A DNA stretch of 64,000 nt from Ferrimonas kyonanensis DSM 18153 (GCF_000425405.1 NZ_AUDJ01000023.1:1-64000), one strand, 5' to 3'. Shown: positions 13,997 to 22,920, counted from the stretch's first letter. Notes: generated by a model from the sequence alone, not told the origin. Program-made: numbers and translations.

Positions 13997-15964
13997 GTGA
14001 ATAGATTGAAAATAAAAACGACTCTCCTGGCCGCCGTGGTGCTGTTGTCCGGATGCACCGATCCCTCCGTTCCCCCGTCCGAGCTGGAGGCCTCCGACTT
14101 TACCCGTACTCACCAGAATATGGTCAAAGACACCCTGCCTCTGGATGATCCCACCGATTTTGACCGCGCCACCAAGGGACTGATCGCCAGCGACGACAGC
14201 CTGATCATCAACAACGCCAACGGCGAACCGATCTGGAACATGGATCAGTACCGGTTCTTGCAGGGGCAGGCGCCCTATACCGTCAATCCCAGTCTGTGGC
14301 GCCAGGCCAAGCTCAATGCCATTCATGGCCTGTTTGAGGTGGCGCCGGGCCTGTACCAATTGCGCGGCTATGATCTGGCCAACATGACGGTGATTAAAGG
14401 CGAGCGTGGCTGGATCATCGTCGATCCCCTGACCACTGCCGAGACCGCGGCCCGGGCGATGAAGATGGTCAACCAGCAGCTGGGCAAACGACCGGTAACC
14501 GCGGTGATTTTCACCCACTCCCATGCCGACCACTTCGGCGGCGTGGATGGGGTGCTGGCGGGTCAGGATCGCGACGGCGTCGAGGTGATTGCCCCGGCCG
14601 GATTCATGAAAGAAGCCACCAGTGAAAACCTGCTGGCGGGGCCGGCCATGGTGCGCCGGGCCGGCTACCAATACGGTAAGGATCTGACCGCCTCCGCCAA
14701 GGGGCACGTCGACCTGGGGCTGGGGAAGTCCCTGGCCATGGGCAGCGTTGGCATCGAGGTGCCCACCCGCGAGGTGGATGACACCGGTGAGGTGGTCGAG
14801 GTCGATGGCGTCACCCTGGAGTTTCAGATGGTGTCCGGCTCCGAAGCGCCGGCGGAATTCACCTTCTATCTGCCGCAGTGGAAGGCGTTTTGCGGCGCCG
14901 AGTTGGTGTCGCAGACCATGCACAACATCTATACCCTGCGCGGCGCCAAGGTGCGTGATGCCCTGCAGTGGAGTCGCTACATCGATGAGGCGCGGCTGCG
15001 CTTTGCCGATGCCGAGCTGTATTTTGGCAGCCACCACTGGCCGGTGTGGGGCCAGCAGAGTGTGCAGGAGTTTCTGATTAAGCAGCGGGACTTGTACAAG
15101 TTCATTCACGATCAGACCTTAAGGTTTGCCAACCAGGGCTACAGCGCCGATGAAATTGCCGAGCGGGTGCACCTGCCGGACGGGCTCAAGCAGACGTTCT
15201 CGGCCCGTGGCTACTACGGCACCCTTAAGCACAACATTCGTGGCGTCTACCAGTACTACTATGGTTGGTACGATGCCAATCCCGCCCACCTGGATCCCTT
15301 GCCGCGTTCCACCGTGGCCCGGCGTTATGTGGAGCTGGCTGGCGGCGCCCAGGCGATGCGTGAGAAGGCCCAGGTGGCGCTGGATCTCGGTGAGTACCGC
15401 TGGGCGGCAGAGTTACTGAATCACCTGGTGTTCTTCGATGCCTCGGATCAGCGCTCAAGGCAGATGCTGGCCCAGGCCTATCGGCAGATGGGCTACCAGG
15501 CCGAGTCCGGCCCCTGGCGCGACGTGTACCTGAGCGGCGCTCAGGAGCTGATCGACGGAGTGAAACGTGACGGCCCCAGCATGGAGAAGAACATGGCCGA
15601 GGTGTTGGCCAAAACGCCGATGGTGCACTTCCTCGATGTATGGGCCACCCGCCTGGATTACGAAGCCGCCGGCGACAAGCACTATCAGTTTGTATTGGGG
15701 CTGACCGATAAGAAAGAGTATTACCTGTTGGAAGTGACCAACGGCGTGATGACCTACCGACAGATCCCTGAGTCTGTACCAGAGGGGGTACCGGCGTTGG
15801 TGCTGACCCATTCTTTGTTCATCGATATCGCCACCCGGCGGATCGAGTTGCGATCGATCCTGGGTCACGACGAGCTGGAGGTGTCCGGTGATGTGGTCGA
15901 CATCGTCAGCTTCTTCCGTCTGTTTGACAGTCCGGAGCCGGGGTTCGCCATCATTGAGCCCTAG
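13997..15964 (+). CDS. Lipoprotein alkyl sulfatase (SdsA/BDS1 type, MBL fold)
   Basis: 655 residues from a GTG with an AAGGGAAGGGA ribosome site. The N-terminus carries a lipobox (LLSGC near residue 19), so the protein should be lipid-anchored. The metallo-beta-lactamase domain has THSHADHFGG near residues 171-180. It continues into the alkyl-sulfatase dimerisation region (about 370-510) and a C-terminal SCP2-like domain that binds hydrophobic chains, the three-part layout of SdsA1 and YjcS. These enzymes hydrolyse primary or secondary alkyl sulfates such as dodecyl sulfate to alcohol plus sulfate. The fatty alcohol product could in principle feed the wax-ester synthase encoded 10 kb downstream. 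It is monocistronic with a terminator. Confidence 0.88.
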   Translation: MNRLKIKTTLLAAVVLLSGCTDPSVPPSELEASDFTRTHQNMVKDTLPLDDPTDFDRATKGLIASDDSLIINNANGEPIWNMDQYRFLQGQAPYTVNPSLWRQAKLNAIHGLFEVAPGLYQLRGYDLANMTVIKGERGWIIVDPLTTAETAARAMKMVNQQLGKRPVTAVIFTHSHADHFGGVDGVLAGQDRDGVEVIAPAGFMKEATSENLLAGPAMVRRAGYQYGKDLTASAKGHVDLGLGKSLAMGSVGIEVPTREVDDTGEVVEVDGVTLEFQMVSGSEAPAEFTFYLPQWKAFCGAELVSQTMHNIYTLRGAKVRDALQWSRYIDEARLRFADAELYFGSHHWPVWGQQSVQEFLIKQRDLYKFIHDQTLRFANQGYSADEIAERVHLPDGLKQTFSARGYYGTLKHNIRGVYQYYYGWYDANPAHLDPLPRSTVARRYVELAGGAQAMREKAQVALDLGEYRWAAELLNHLVFFDASDQRSRQMLAQAYRQMGYQAESGPWRDVYLSGAQELIDGVKRDGPSMEKNMAEVLAKTPMVHFLDVWATRLDYEAAGDKHYQFVLGLTDKKEYYLLEVTNGVMTYRQIPESVPEGVPALVLTHSLFIDIATRRIELRSILGHDELEVSGDVVDIVSFFRLFDSPEPGFAIIEP

Positions 15965-16268
15965 GGTGGGGCGGCTGTGATGCCGCCTTTGTCACTTGGT
16001 TGTTGCCATCGAAGCGGCGTTGTCCGTCAGCGAGGCCGCAGTTGATCTTCTCTTGGTACCTCAGTAATCTTGCGGGCCAATTGCTACCACTGGGGTTGTG
16101 CAGTGGCGCCGGCGTTTCAGTGATGGCCGCTTCGGGTCGTTGTGTTACAGAGTCCGGCAGCGGCTATTGGCCCCAAGCAGGGGCGAGTATTGGCCGTGAA
16201 GCGTTGCTCGGGAACTCCGGTAACGACTGGGGCTCTAAACAGGCAGCGGAATTTGGGGAGTATAAAAA
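15965..16268. other. 304-base intergenic region
   Basis: It starts with a terminator-like hairpin (15970-15990). No convincing gene or RNA is visible in the rest; a 90-codon frame at 16000-16272 has Arg/Ser/Trp-rich composition and no ribosome site. The last bases (GGGGAG) form the ribosome site of the next gene. Confidence 0.5.
15970..15990 (+). terminator. Terminator of the alkyl sulfatase gene
   Basis: GGCGGC-TGTGAT-GCCGCC followed by TTT, 6 bases after the stop codon. Confidence 0.6.
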
Positions 16269-16703
16269 GTGAAGTTTAAGTCCTTGTTGCAGGGGTTGGC
16301 GGCGGCGGTGTTTCTGTTTCCGCTGTTGGCGCCGGTGATGGACCTGCCGTTGGTGTTTGAAACCCAGAATCGCGGTATGCAAGTGATCCCGGCCAGCAAC
16401 GAGTTGCAGCATTTTGCCCTGATCAGCTACTGGCTGCCCGCCTGTTGGTTGAGTGCGGCGCTGCTGCTGATTGCCTATGGCACGGAGCATGGTGCCGGAT
16501 TGTTGCGGTTCGGCGCGCTGCTACTGGTGGCGTTTCCTTTGGTGCATTACGGGGTGGCCTGGCTGATCGCCGAGCTGATCGTCTCCTGTGGTGAGTGCCT
16601 GGTGTTCAGTGCCTGGGAGCTGGTTTTTGATGGCGTTTGCCTGCTGGCGGGATTGGTCGTCTTGGCCTACGCTCGGCGGCTGCAGCATCGAACGCTGGCC
16701 TGA
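16269..16703 (+). CDS. Four-helix inner membrane protein of unknown function
   Basis: 144 residues from a GTG with GGGGAG 8-10 bases upstream. Four hydrophobic segments are seen: about 4-24, 50-70, 76-96 and 110-132. A short periplasmic loop after the first (FETQNRGMQVIPASNELQHF) and two Cys before the fourth (SCGEC) are the only distinctive marks. The C-terminus is basic and should face the cytoplasm. I do not recognise the family. It is followed by a strong terminator and is monocistronic. Confidence 0.55.
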   Translation: MKFKSLLQGLAAAVFLFPLLAPVMDLPLVFETQNRGMQVIPASNELQHFALISYWLPACWLSAALLLIAYGTEHGAGLLRFGALLLVAFPLVHYGVAWLIAELIVSCGECLVFSAWELVFDGVCLLAGLVVLAYARRLQHRTLA

Positions 16704-16723
16704 GGGCAATACCACCCGATGAT

Positions 16724-16747
16724 GAAGACCGCCGCGAGGCGGTCTTC
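16724..16747 (+). terminator. Strong terminator-like hairpin after the membrane protein gene
   Basis: GAAGACCGCC-GCGA-GGCGGTCTTC, a perfect 10-base-pair stem with a GNRA tetraloop, followed by GTCGTTTT. A second small hairpin, TGGCGCT-GGATA-AGCGCCA, follows at about 16755-16773. Confidence 0.65.
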
Positions 16748-16953
16748 GTCGTTTTGGCGCTGGATAAGCGCCAGCTGGCAAAGATTGCTCGGCCGTGGTG
16801 AGGGCCTCGGTGGCAACTTAAGGGGACAAGACCAAGCGCTTGCTTGTTTGCGATCCCTTTGTTAGCTTGCACAGAGACACACGGCCAGCCCGTGAGCACC
16901 GAGCGCCAGCACCGACAGGGAGTGGCAATTGACCCGGCATCGACGGAGAGGCT

Positions 16954-17775
16954 ATGCCAATACGACAACGATTTGAGTATCAGGGCGTTGAGGGAGCCAG
17001 GGTGGGGCGGCTCAATCGTGGCATCAATACCACCTTCGTGGTCTATCGCCTCGGCGAAACCGTCATCGACACCGGTCCCAGCAACCAGTGGTCGTCGGTG
17101 CGCCGTTTCCTCGATAGCCGGCCACCCCGGCAGTTGCTGCTGACCCACCATCATGAAGATCACAGCGGCAACGCCGCCCGCATTGCCCAGCGATTCGGAT
17201 TAACCCCTCTGGCCCCGGAACTGGGCCGGGCCAAGCTGGCGTCGGGTTATCGCACCCCGCCGATTCAGCGCTTCATCTGGGGCCGGCCCTATCCGGTTCA
17301 GACCGAGCCCTTGCCGGAGCGGATCAGGCTGATCAGCGGCGATACCCTGACCGCGGTGGCCACCCCGGGCCATGCCAAAGATCTCACCTGTTTCCATTGG
17401 CCGGAGCGGGGCTGGCTGTTCAGCGGCGATCTCTATATCTCCAAATCCCTGCGTTACCTACGCGCCGATGAGGAGTTGCAACTGTTGATGCACAGCATTC
17501 ATAAGGTGCTGCAGCTGGAGTTTGAAGTGGTGTTCTGTCCTCATCGCGGGGTAGTGGAGCAGGGGCATCAGGCGCTGTCGGAGAAGCTGGAGAATCTGAA
17601 ACAGCTGTGCCATCAGGCCAGGCATCTGCGTCAGCAGGGGCTGGATGAGCAGGAGATGGTGCGACGGTTGTTGGGGCCGGAGGATTGGCTGGCCAAGGTG
17701 AGTTTCTACAACATCAGCAAGGGCAACCTGGTGCGCCAGGCCGCCCGAGTGTCCTTGGGCGGCCTGGGGGGTTAG
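16954..17775 (+). CDS. MBL-fold metallo-hydrolase
   Basis: 273 residues. The zinc motif HHHEDHSGN occupies residues 65-73, with the other metallo-beta-lactamase landmarks following: ATPGHAKDLTCFHW near 140, LFSGDLY near 155 and CPHRG near 197. It lacks a signal peptide and should be cytoplasmic. The fold is a hydrolase of thioesters, phosphoesters or lactones; the C-terminal helical tail with LRQQGLDEQEMVRRLLG is common in lactonase/glyoxalase-like members, but the substrate is not assignable. The gene overlaps the convergent nrdG by four bases. Confidence 0.78.
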   Translation: MPIRQRFEYQGVEGARVGRLNRGINTTFVVYRLGETVIDTGPSNQWSSVRRFLDSRPPRQLLLTHHHEDHSGNAARIAQRFGLTPLAPELGRAKLASGYRTPPIQRFIWGRPYPVQTEPLPERIRLISGDTLTAVATPGHAKDLTCFHWPERGWLFSGDLYISKSLRYLRADEELQLLMHSIHKVLQLEFEVVFCPHRGVVEQGHQALSEKLENLKQLCHQARHLRQQGLDEQEMVRRLLGPEDWLAKVSFYNISKGNLVRQAARVSLGGLGG

Positions 17776-18272
17776 TCGTTGATGCGGGGCACGCTGGCCT
17801 TGGCCCGCTCGGACAGGCGGTGAACGATCTGGTTGCTGCTGCCGCGGTACAGCAGCGACGGGTCGGCCAGATCCTGTTCGAAGCGGCCGTCCACCAGTAC
17901 ATCCAGGTAGGGCAACAGCTGCTGTTGATGGGCACTGAGTTCATCCAGCCGATAGCCGGTCCAGCACCAGATGTCTTTGTCCGGGCACTCGCTATGGACT
18001 CGGGTCACCAGTGCCAGCACGTCATCGACGTTGGCCGGATGCAGCGGATCGCCGCCGGACAGCGTCAGTCCGCGCCGTGAAATGCGGGTATCGGACAGAT
18101 CCTTGATGATCTGATCCGCTAACGCCTCGGGAAAGCGGTGGCCGGAGTCCAGGCGCTGGGTGCTTTGGTTGTAGCAGCCTTTGCACTGATGTTCGCATCC
18201 AGACACAAACAGGGTGCAGCGAGTGCCCGGGCCGTTAACGACGTCAACGCTGTGGTAGGTGTGATAGTTCAT
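17772..18272 (-). CDS. nrdG: Anaerobic ribonucleotide reductase activating enzyme
   Basis: 166 residues. The radical SAM motif is C26-x3-C30-x2-C33 (FVSGCEHQCKGCYNQST), the standard CxxxCxxC ligating a 4Fe-4S cluster; GGDPL and WCWTGY follow as in NrdG. It uses SAM and an electron donor to place the glycyl radical on NrdD. It lies just downstream of nrdD on the same strand, with a 55-base gap holding a terminator-like hairpin. GAGG 6 bases before the ATG is its own ribosome site. It is cytoplasmic and works only without oxygen. Confidence 0.95.
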   Translation of the reverse strand: MNYHTYHSVDVVNGPGTRCTLFVSGCEHQCKGCYNQSTQRLDSGHRFPEALADQIIKDLSDTRISRRGLTLSGGDPLHPANVDDVLALVTRVHSECPDKDIWCWTGYRLDELSAHQQQLLPYLDVLVDGRFEQDLADPSLLYRGSSNQIVHRLSERAKASVPRIND

Positions 18273-18285
18273 GGTTGCCTCACTG

Positions 18286-18309
18286 AAAAAGGGGCCGCAG
18301 CCCCTTTTT
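18286..18309 (-). terminator. Symmetrical hairpin between nrdD and nrdG
   Basis: AAAAAGGGGC-CGCA-GCCCCTTTTT can act as an intrinsic terminator in either direction. It lies between the nrdD stop and the nrdG start, so on the operon transcript it may attenuate nrdG relative to nrdD or protect the nrdD message end. Confidence 0.65.
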
Positions 18310-18327
18310 GTTATTGCTGCCTGATGC

Positions 18328-20445
18328 CTACAGGTGCTTGACCCGGCGTTTTACCTCTTCCTGCTTCCCTTCGTTGAACGGCCGTGCGTCCGGGCTGCCC
18401 AGGTAACCGCACACTCGGCGGGTTACCGACACCTTGGACGGATCGTGGTTGCCGCATTTCGGGCAGGTAAAGCCTTTGGAGGTACACTCGAACTCACCGG
18501 TAAAGCCACACTCGTAGCACTCGTCGATGGGGGTGTTGGTGCCGTAGTACGGTACATGCTGATAGGCATAGTCCCAGACGTCTTCCAGCGCTTCGACGTT
18601 GTGCTGCATGTTGGGGTACTCGCCGTAGCAGATAAAGCCGCCGTTGGCGATGGCCGGGTAGGGCTTCTCGAAGTCAATCTTGTCGTAGGGATTGACGTTC
18701 TTTTCCACGTCCAGGTGGAAGCTGTTGGTGTAGTAGCCCTTGTCGTTGACCCCTTCCACCACGCCGTAGTGGCGTTGGTCGATCTTGCAGAAGCGGGTGC
18801 ACAGGTTTTCACTCGGCGTGCTGTAGAGGCTGAAGCCATAACCGGTCTGGGCTTTCCAGGCGTCGGTGGCGGCGCGCAGACGCTCAACGATGGTCAGGGC
18901 GCGAGCTCGCAGCTCCTCGGAGTCGTACAGGTGCGCTTCGGTGCCGTACAGGGCGTTGACGGTTTCGTGCAGGCCGATGTAACCCAGAGAGATGGAGGCG
19001 CGGCCGTTCTTGAAGATCTCGCTGATGTCGTCGTCCGGCTGCAGACGCACGCCACAGGCACCTTCCATATACAGGATCGGAGCCACTCGGGCTTTCACCC
19101 CTTCCAGACGGTTGATGCGGGTCATCAGCGCTTTCTTGGCAATGGCCAGACGCTCATCCAGCAGTTCGAAGAAGCGGGTTTCAGAGCCCTTGGCTTCGAT
19201 GGCGATGCGCGGCAGGTTGAGGCTGACCACACCCAGGTTGTTGCGGCCTTCGTGGATCAGTTCGCCATTCTCTTCGTAGGCGGACAGGAAGCTGCGACAG
19301 CCCATCGGGGTCTTAAACGAGCCGGTGACTTCAACCACTTTGTCGTAGTTGAGAATGTCCGGGTACATCCGCTTGGTGGAGCACTCCAGCGCCAGTTGCT
19401 TGATGTCGTAGTTGGCGTCGCCGGATTTGTGGTTGAGGCCGTCTTTAATGGCAAACACCAGTTTCGGGAACACCGGGGTCTTACGGTTTTTGCCCAGGCC
19501 CACCATCCGCACTTTGAGGATCGATTGCTGAATCAGTCGGCACTGCCAGCTGGTGCCCAGGCCAAAGCCAAAGGTAACGAACGGGGTCTGGCCGTTGGCG
19601 GTGTGCAGGGTGTTGACCTCGTACTCCAGGCTCTGGAACGCGTCGTAACACTCTTTCTCGGTGCGGGCACGGGCGTAGGCTTCGGCATCGGCCACCTGCC
19701 ACTCTTCGCCTACCTCGAGGTGTTTCTCGTAGCTCTTGGTGACGTAGGGCGCCAGAATCTCATCGATGCGGTTGATGGTGGTGCCGCCATAGATGTGGCT
19801 GGCCACCTGAGCGATGATCTGGGCGGTGACGGCGGTGGCGGTGGAGATGGACTTGGGCACGTCGATCTCGGCGTTGCCCATCTTGAAGCCGCCGGTCAGC
19901 ATGCCGTGCAGATCGATCAGCATGCAGTTGAACATTGGGAAGAACGGGGCGTAGTCGAGATCGTGATAGTGGATCTCGCCATTCTCGTGGGCCTTGACCA
20001 CGTCGCGGGGCAGAATGTGGCGGGTGGCGTAGTGCTTGGCCACAATCCCTGCCAGCAGATCGCGCTGGGTCGGAATCACCTTGGAGTCTTTGTTGGCGTT
20101 CTCATGCAGCAGCGCGGCGTTGCTCTGATCCACCAGGCCACGAATCTCACGGTTCAAGCGGCTGTTGGACTCTCGGGCGATGTCACGATCGTGGCGGTAC
20201 TCGATGTAGGCACGGGCCACGGCCTTGTACGGGCCTGCCATCAGATGGTTTTCCACCATCTGCTGAATTTCGTCAATGTTGACCTGTTGCAACTCCGCCA
20301 GCTCGAGTTCAATGGTTTGGGCTACCCGCCCTGCGTAGTCGTCGTCTTTGACGTCGGCAGCCAGCGCAGCCCGACTGATAGCTTCGCAAATCCTTGCGCT
20401 ATCAAAAGGGACATGGCAACCGTCTCGCTTAATCACAACTGGCAT
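18328..20445 (-). CDS. nrdD: Anaerobic ribonucleoside-triphosphate reductase
   Basis: 705 residues, close to the E. coli enzyme length. An ATP-cone domain fills residues about 1-95 (VIKRDGCHVPFDSARI). The C-terminus carries a four-Cys zinc site (CYECGFTGEFECTS then CPKCG) and the glycyl radical loop RVCGYLG with Gly680. It reduces NTPs to dNTPs without oxygen, using a radical generated by NrdG and formate as reductant (family knowledge). The promoter upstream has a perfect FNR site and two NrdR boxes spaced 31 bp centre to centre, so expression should rise anaerobically and fall when dATP is abundant. Confidence 0.97.
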   Translation of the reverse strand: MPVVIKRDGCHVPFDSARICEAISRAALAADVKDDDYAGRVAQTIELELAELQQVNIDEIQQMVENHLMAGPYKAVARAYIEYRHDRDIARESNSRLNREIRGLVDQSNAALLHENANKDSKVIPTQRDLLAGIVAKHYATRHILPRDVVKAHENGEIHYHDLDYAPFFPMFNCMLIDLHGMLTGGFKMGNAEIDVPKSISTATAVTAQIIAQVASHIYGGTTINRIDEILAPYVTKSYEKHLEVGEEWQVADAEAYARARTEKECYDAFQSLEYEVNTLHTANGQTPFVTFGFGLGTSWQCRLIQQSILKVRMVGLGKNRKTPVFPKLVFAIKDGLNHKSGDANYDIKQLALECSTKRMYPDILNYDKVVEVTGSFKTPMGCRSFLSAYEENGELIHEGRNNLGVVSLNLPRIAIEAKGSETRFFELLDERLAIAKKALMTRINRLEGVKARVAPILYMEGACGVRLQPDDDISEIFKNGRASISLGYIGLHETVNALYGTEAHLYDSEELRARALTIVERLRAATDAWKAQTGYGFSLYSTPSENLCTRFCKIDQRHYGVVEGVNDKGYYTNSFHLDVEKNVNPYDKIDFEKPYPAIANGGFICYGEYPNMQHNVEALEDVWDYAYQHVPYYGTNTPIDECYECGFTGEFECTSKGFTCPKCGNHDPSKVSVTRRVCGYLGSPDARPFNEGKQEEVKRRVKHL

Positions 20446-20484
20446 GACAAAATTTCCTTAAATTTGTGTTTTCGGTCTTGACAG

Positions 20485-20500
20485 GCACAACATATTGGTG
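20485..20500 (-). promoter_or_regulatory. NrdR box 1, proximal to nrdD
   Basis: Core CAACATATTG (20488-20497) matches the NrdR core CwAtATaTwG at nine of ten positions. It is centred 31 bp from box 2, the three-turn spacing typical of paired NrdR operators. NrdR represses nrd genes when bound to dATP. Confidence 0.7.
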
Positions 20501-20515
20501 TGTCGATTCAATTAT

Positions 20516-20531
20516 GACCTATATGTAGGAT
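20516..20531 (-). promoter_or_regulatory. NrdR box 2
   Basis: Core CTATATGTAG (20519-20528) matches the NrdR core at nine of ten positions. It lies just downstream of the inferred transcription start (about 20534). Confidence 0.7.
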
Positions 20532-20540
20532 GGACGTCGC

Positions 20541-20584
20541 ATATTAGGCGCTAAAACAGCGGCTAATAAATTGATCCGGATCAA
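20541..20584 (-). promoter_or_regulatory. FNR-type (FNR/EtrA) activated promoter of nrdDG
   Basis: TTGATCCGGATCAA (20571-20584) is a perfect FNR palindrome, TTGAT-N4-ATCAA. On the minus strand a TAATAT -10 lies at 20541-20546, placing the site near -43, the class II activator position. Anaerobic induction of nrdDG follows by inference. Confidence 0.75.
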
Positions 20585-20893
20585 GAAGTTACCCAAGCGA
20601 AAAATGGCAAGCGTTGGTTTTTTGTGATCCATTGGCGAAGATCAGGTTTTGGTTAAGTAGCGGCTTTGTTTGGCTTGTGTTTCTAATTTGTGTGTGTTGG
20701 ATAGAGAGTCAGCGACCGCTGCTGTTTCTTTGTAATAAAAAAGTGATTGACTCTGGAGCCGGTTAATCACCGCCATTTCAGTGGACAGAGTTCAGCTTGT
20801 GGAAAACCCAATTCACACCTAGGGCTGGCGCGCTCTGAGGCTGTGGTTAGATCTTTGTGATCATTCTGATCCAATAAACTCGATTCTGATAAC

Positions 20894-20921
20894 AAAAAAA
20901 GGGAGCGTTTGCTCCCTTTTT
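20894..20921 (-). terminator. Terminator of the M3 peptidase gene
   Basis: GGGAGC-GTTT-GCTCCC flanked by A7 and T5, 20 bases beyond the peptidase stop. Confidence 0.8.
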
Positions 20922-20941
20922 GACCAGTCAAAAAATTGGCG

Positions 20942-22798
20942 TTATGGCTGGCGGTTGAGAATGGTTTCCATCTCATCCATGAGGCGATTCATGCGGGCAA
21001 ACACCGCCTCGTAAGGCGCCGCGGTGGCCAGATCGACGCCGGCACGCTTGACCAGATCGTAGGGGTAGTCGCTGCCACCGGATTTCAGCAGCGTCAGGTA
21101 GCGGTCGTAGGCGGCGCGGTCGCCACTGAGGACCTCATCGGCAAAGGCGGCCGAGGCGGCGATGGAGGTGGCGTACTGATAGACGTAGAAGTTGTAGTAG
21201 AAGTGCGGCACGTAGGCCCACTCAATGCCGTAATCCTCGTCGATGGTCATTACCCCCTTGTCATGGCCGTGGTAACGACGCAGCAGGTCGAGAAACAGCG
21301 CTGAGGCTTTGGTGTCGCTCAGGGGCTCACCGGCTTCCACGGTTTCGTGAATCGCCCGCTCAAACTCGGCAAACATGGTCTGACGGAAGAAGGTGCCGCG
21401 GAAGGTCTCCAGGGTCTGGCCGAGGAAGTACAGCTTTTCGGCGTCGTCCTTGGCGTTGGCCAGGGCGTAGTCGGTCAGCAGGTGCTCCTGGAAGGTGGAG
21501 GCGATCTCGGCGGTAAAGGTGGCGTAAGCGGCCGTGGGGTATGGCTGATTGGCGTTGGCGAACACCGAGTGGTTGGCGTGGCCCCACTCGTGGGTCAGGG
21601 TCGACACCGAGGCGTAGTCGTCGTTGTAGTTCATCAATACATAAGGATGAACGTCGTAGGCGCTGCCACTCATGTAAGCGCCGGAGCGCTTGCCGGTCTT
21701 AGGGTAGGTGTCCATCCAGCGCTGCTTAAGGCCGGTACGGATGTTGTTGACGTAGCTTTCGCCCATGGGCGCCAGGGAGGACAGCATCATGTCGATGCCG
21801 GTGTCGATGGGGTAGTTGCGGGTGGCCTTCACCACCGGGGTGTAGATGTCGAAATACTGTTGGTCCTGCAGCTTAAGCAGACGGGCCCGCAATTTCAGGT
21901 AGCGTTGCAGGGTATCCAGGTTGGCGTTGGTGGTGTCCACCAGGGCGCTGTAGACCTCAACCGGAATGTTGTCCTGGGCCAGGGCCGACTCCAGGGCGCT
22001 GTCGTAGTGGCGGCTCTGGGCGTTGAACACGTCGGCTTTGACGTTGGCGTCCAGCATCGAGGCGATGGTGCGGCGGTACTGGCTGAGGGTAGCAAAGAAC
22101 TGATCGAACGCCTGCTTGCGTACGGCCCGATCGCCATGGCTGCGGTATTTGGCATAGTTGGCTTGATTCAGGGTAACCGTGTCACCGGCCAGTTCCACCT
22201 GAGGCCAGGGCAGTTCGGCGTTAGTAAAGGTGGCGTAGCTGGAGTAGGGGCTGCCGGTGAGGGCGCCGGTGGCGGCCATGATCTGTTCGGTCTGCGGGCT
22301 CAGGGTGTGGGCCTTGGCCCGAAGGATGTCCTGCAGCGGAAAGCGGTACGGTTGCAGGCGTGGCTCCTGGTTGATCATCGCTTCGACCTTGGCATCGCCC
22401 AGGGCGATCAGCTCCGGCTTGATAAACGCGCTGATCTGATCGAACTGATTGGATAACATGTTCATCGACTGACGTTTTGCGCCATTGTCGGAGTTTCGCA
22501 GATCGGTATCGGCATTAAGGTTGGCATACACCGACAGTTGGGATAGGGTTTTGGCCAGATCATAATAGAGGTCCAACGCGTCGGCCAGTTGGCCTGCGCC
22601 GTTGCCCAACTGGCCCTGATAGCGACTCAACTGCTTCATGTCGCGGGTCAGGGTGTCTTTCTGTTGTTGCCATTGCTGCCAATCTGTATACAAAGGTGAC
22701 AGATCCCAGTTTTGCTGGGAATCGCTGCTGGCCACCACGGTGGTGCTACCGGCGCACGCAATCAAAAAGGTTGCGCAAATTAATGATTTTTTAAACAT
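20942..22798 (-). CDS. Exported oligoendopeptidase F-type M3 metallopeptidase
   Basis: 618 residues. The zinc site HEWGH lies at about residues 403-407, within THEWGHANHSVFAN, and a downstream Glu in TFTAEIASTFQEHLL completes the gluzincin site. The N-terminal helical PepF domain (WDLSPLYTDW, near 31) and overall length fit M3B oligoendopeptidases, which cleave short peptides. Unlike cytoplasmic PepF, this protein starts with a hydrophobic signal and a lipobox-like FLIAC near residue 15, so it is likely a periplasmic lipoprotein. It may recycle peptides in the envelope or degrade cleaved signal peptides. It is monocistronic, with a clear terminator. Confidence 0.88.
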   Translation of the reverse strand: MFKKSLICATFLIACAGSTTVVASSDSQQNWDLSPLYTDWQQWQQQKDTLTRDMKQLSRYQGQLGNGAGQLADALDLYYDLAKTLSQLSVYANLNADTDLRNSDNGAKRQSMNMLSNQFDQISAFIKPELIALGDAKVEAMINQEPRLQPYRFPLQDILRAKAHTLSPQTEQIMAATGALTGSPYSSYATFTNAELPWPQVELAGDTVTLNQANYAKYRSHGDRAVRKQAFDQFFATLSQYRRTIASMLDANVKADVFNAQSRHYDSALESALAQDNIPVEVYSALVDTTNANLDTLQRYLKLRARLLKLQDQQYFDIYTPVVKATRNYPIDTGIDMMLSSLAPMGESYVNNIRTGLKQRWMDTYPKTGKRSGAYMSGSAYDVHPYVLMNYNDDYASVSTLTHEWGHANHSVFANANQPYPTAAYATFTAEIASTFQEHLLTDYALANAKDDAEKLYFLGQTLETFRGTFFRQTMFAEFERAIHETVEAGEPLSDTKASALFLDLLRRYHGHDKGVMTIDEDYGIEWAYVPHFYYNFYVYQYATSIAASAAFADEVLSGDRAAYDRYLTLLKSGGSDYPYDLVKRAGVDLATAAPYEAVFARMNRLMDEMETILNRQP

Positions 22799-22920
22799 TC
22801 TTTGTCCATATTATCGTTATGGTTACTGGAATGCTGAGATTACCACGGTCGGTGTGCGGCCACCACTGAGACTCGGCCAGGCTGTGACTGGCATGGGCAA
22901 TAAACGCATAAGGAACAGCG

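Larger units (their letters stand above)
20446..20941. other. 496-base intergenic region upstream of nrdD
   Basis: The nrdD-proximal 140 bases hold two NrdR boxes, an AT-rich -10 and an FNR site (listed separately). The far end holds the terminator of the M3 peptidase gene. The middle (about 20600-20890) has no gene I can support; a 69-codon minus frame at 20767-20976 runs through the terminator and is rejected. Confidence 0.6.

Noticed and set aside
16000-16272. 90-codon frame between the sulfatase and membrane protein genes
   Set aside because: No ribosome site, unusual composition, and it overlaps the next gene's start.
18334-20481. A 715-codon open frame antisense to nrdD
   Set aside because: It mirrors nrdD codon structure in a GC-rich gene, has Val/Gly/Gln/His-rich composition without domains and no ribosome site. 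nrdD itself is certain.
21347-22456. A 369-codon frame antisense to the M3 peptidase gene (and similar long antisense frames elsewhere, e.g. 50514-51833, 26536-28032)
   Set aside because: All lie wholly opposite well-supported genes and have Gln/Val/Gly-rich low-information sequences.
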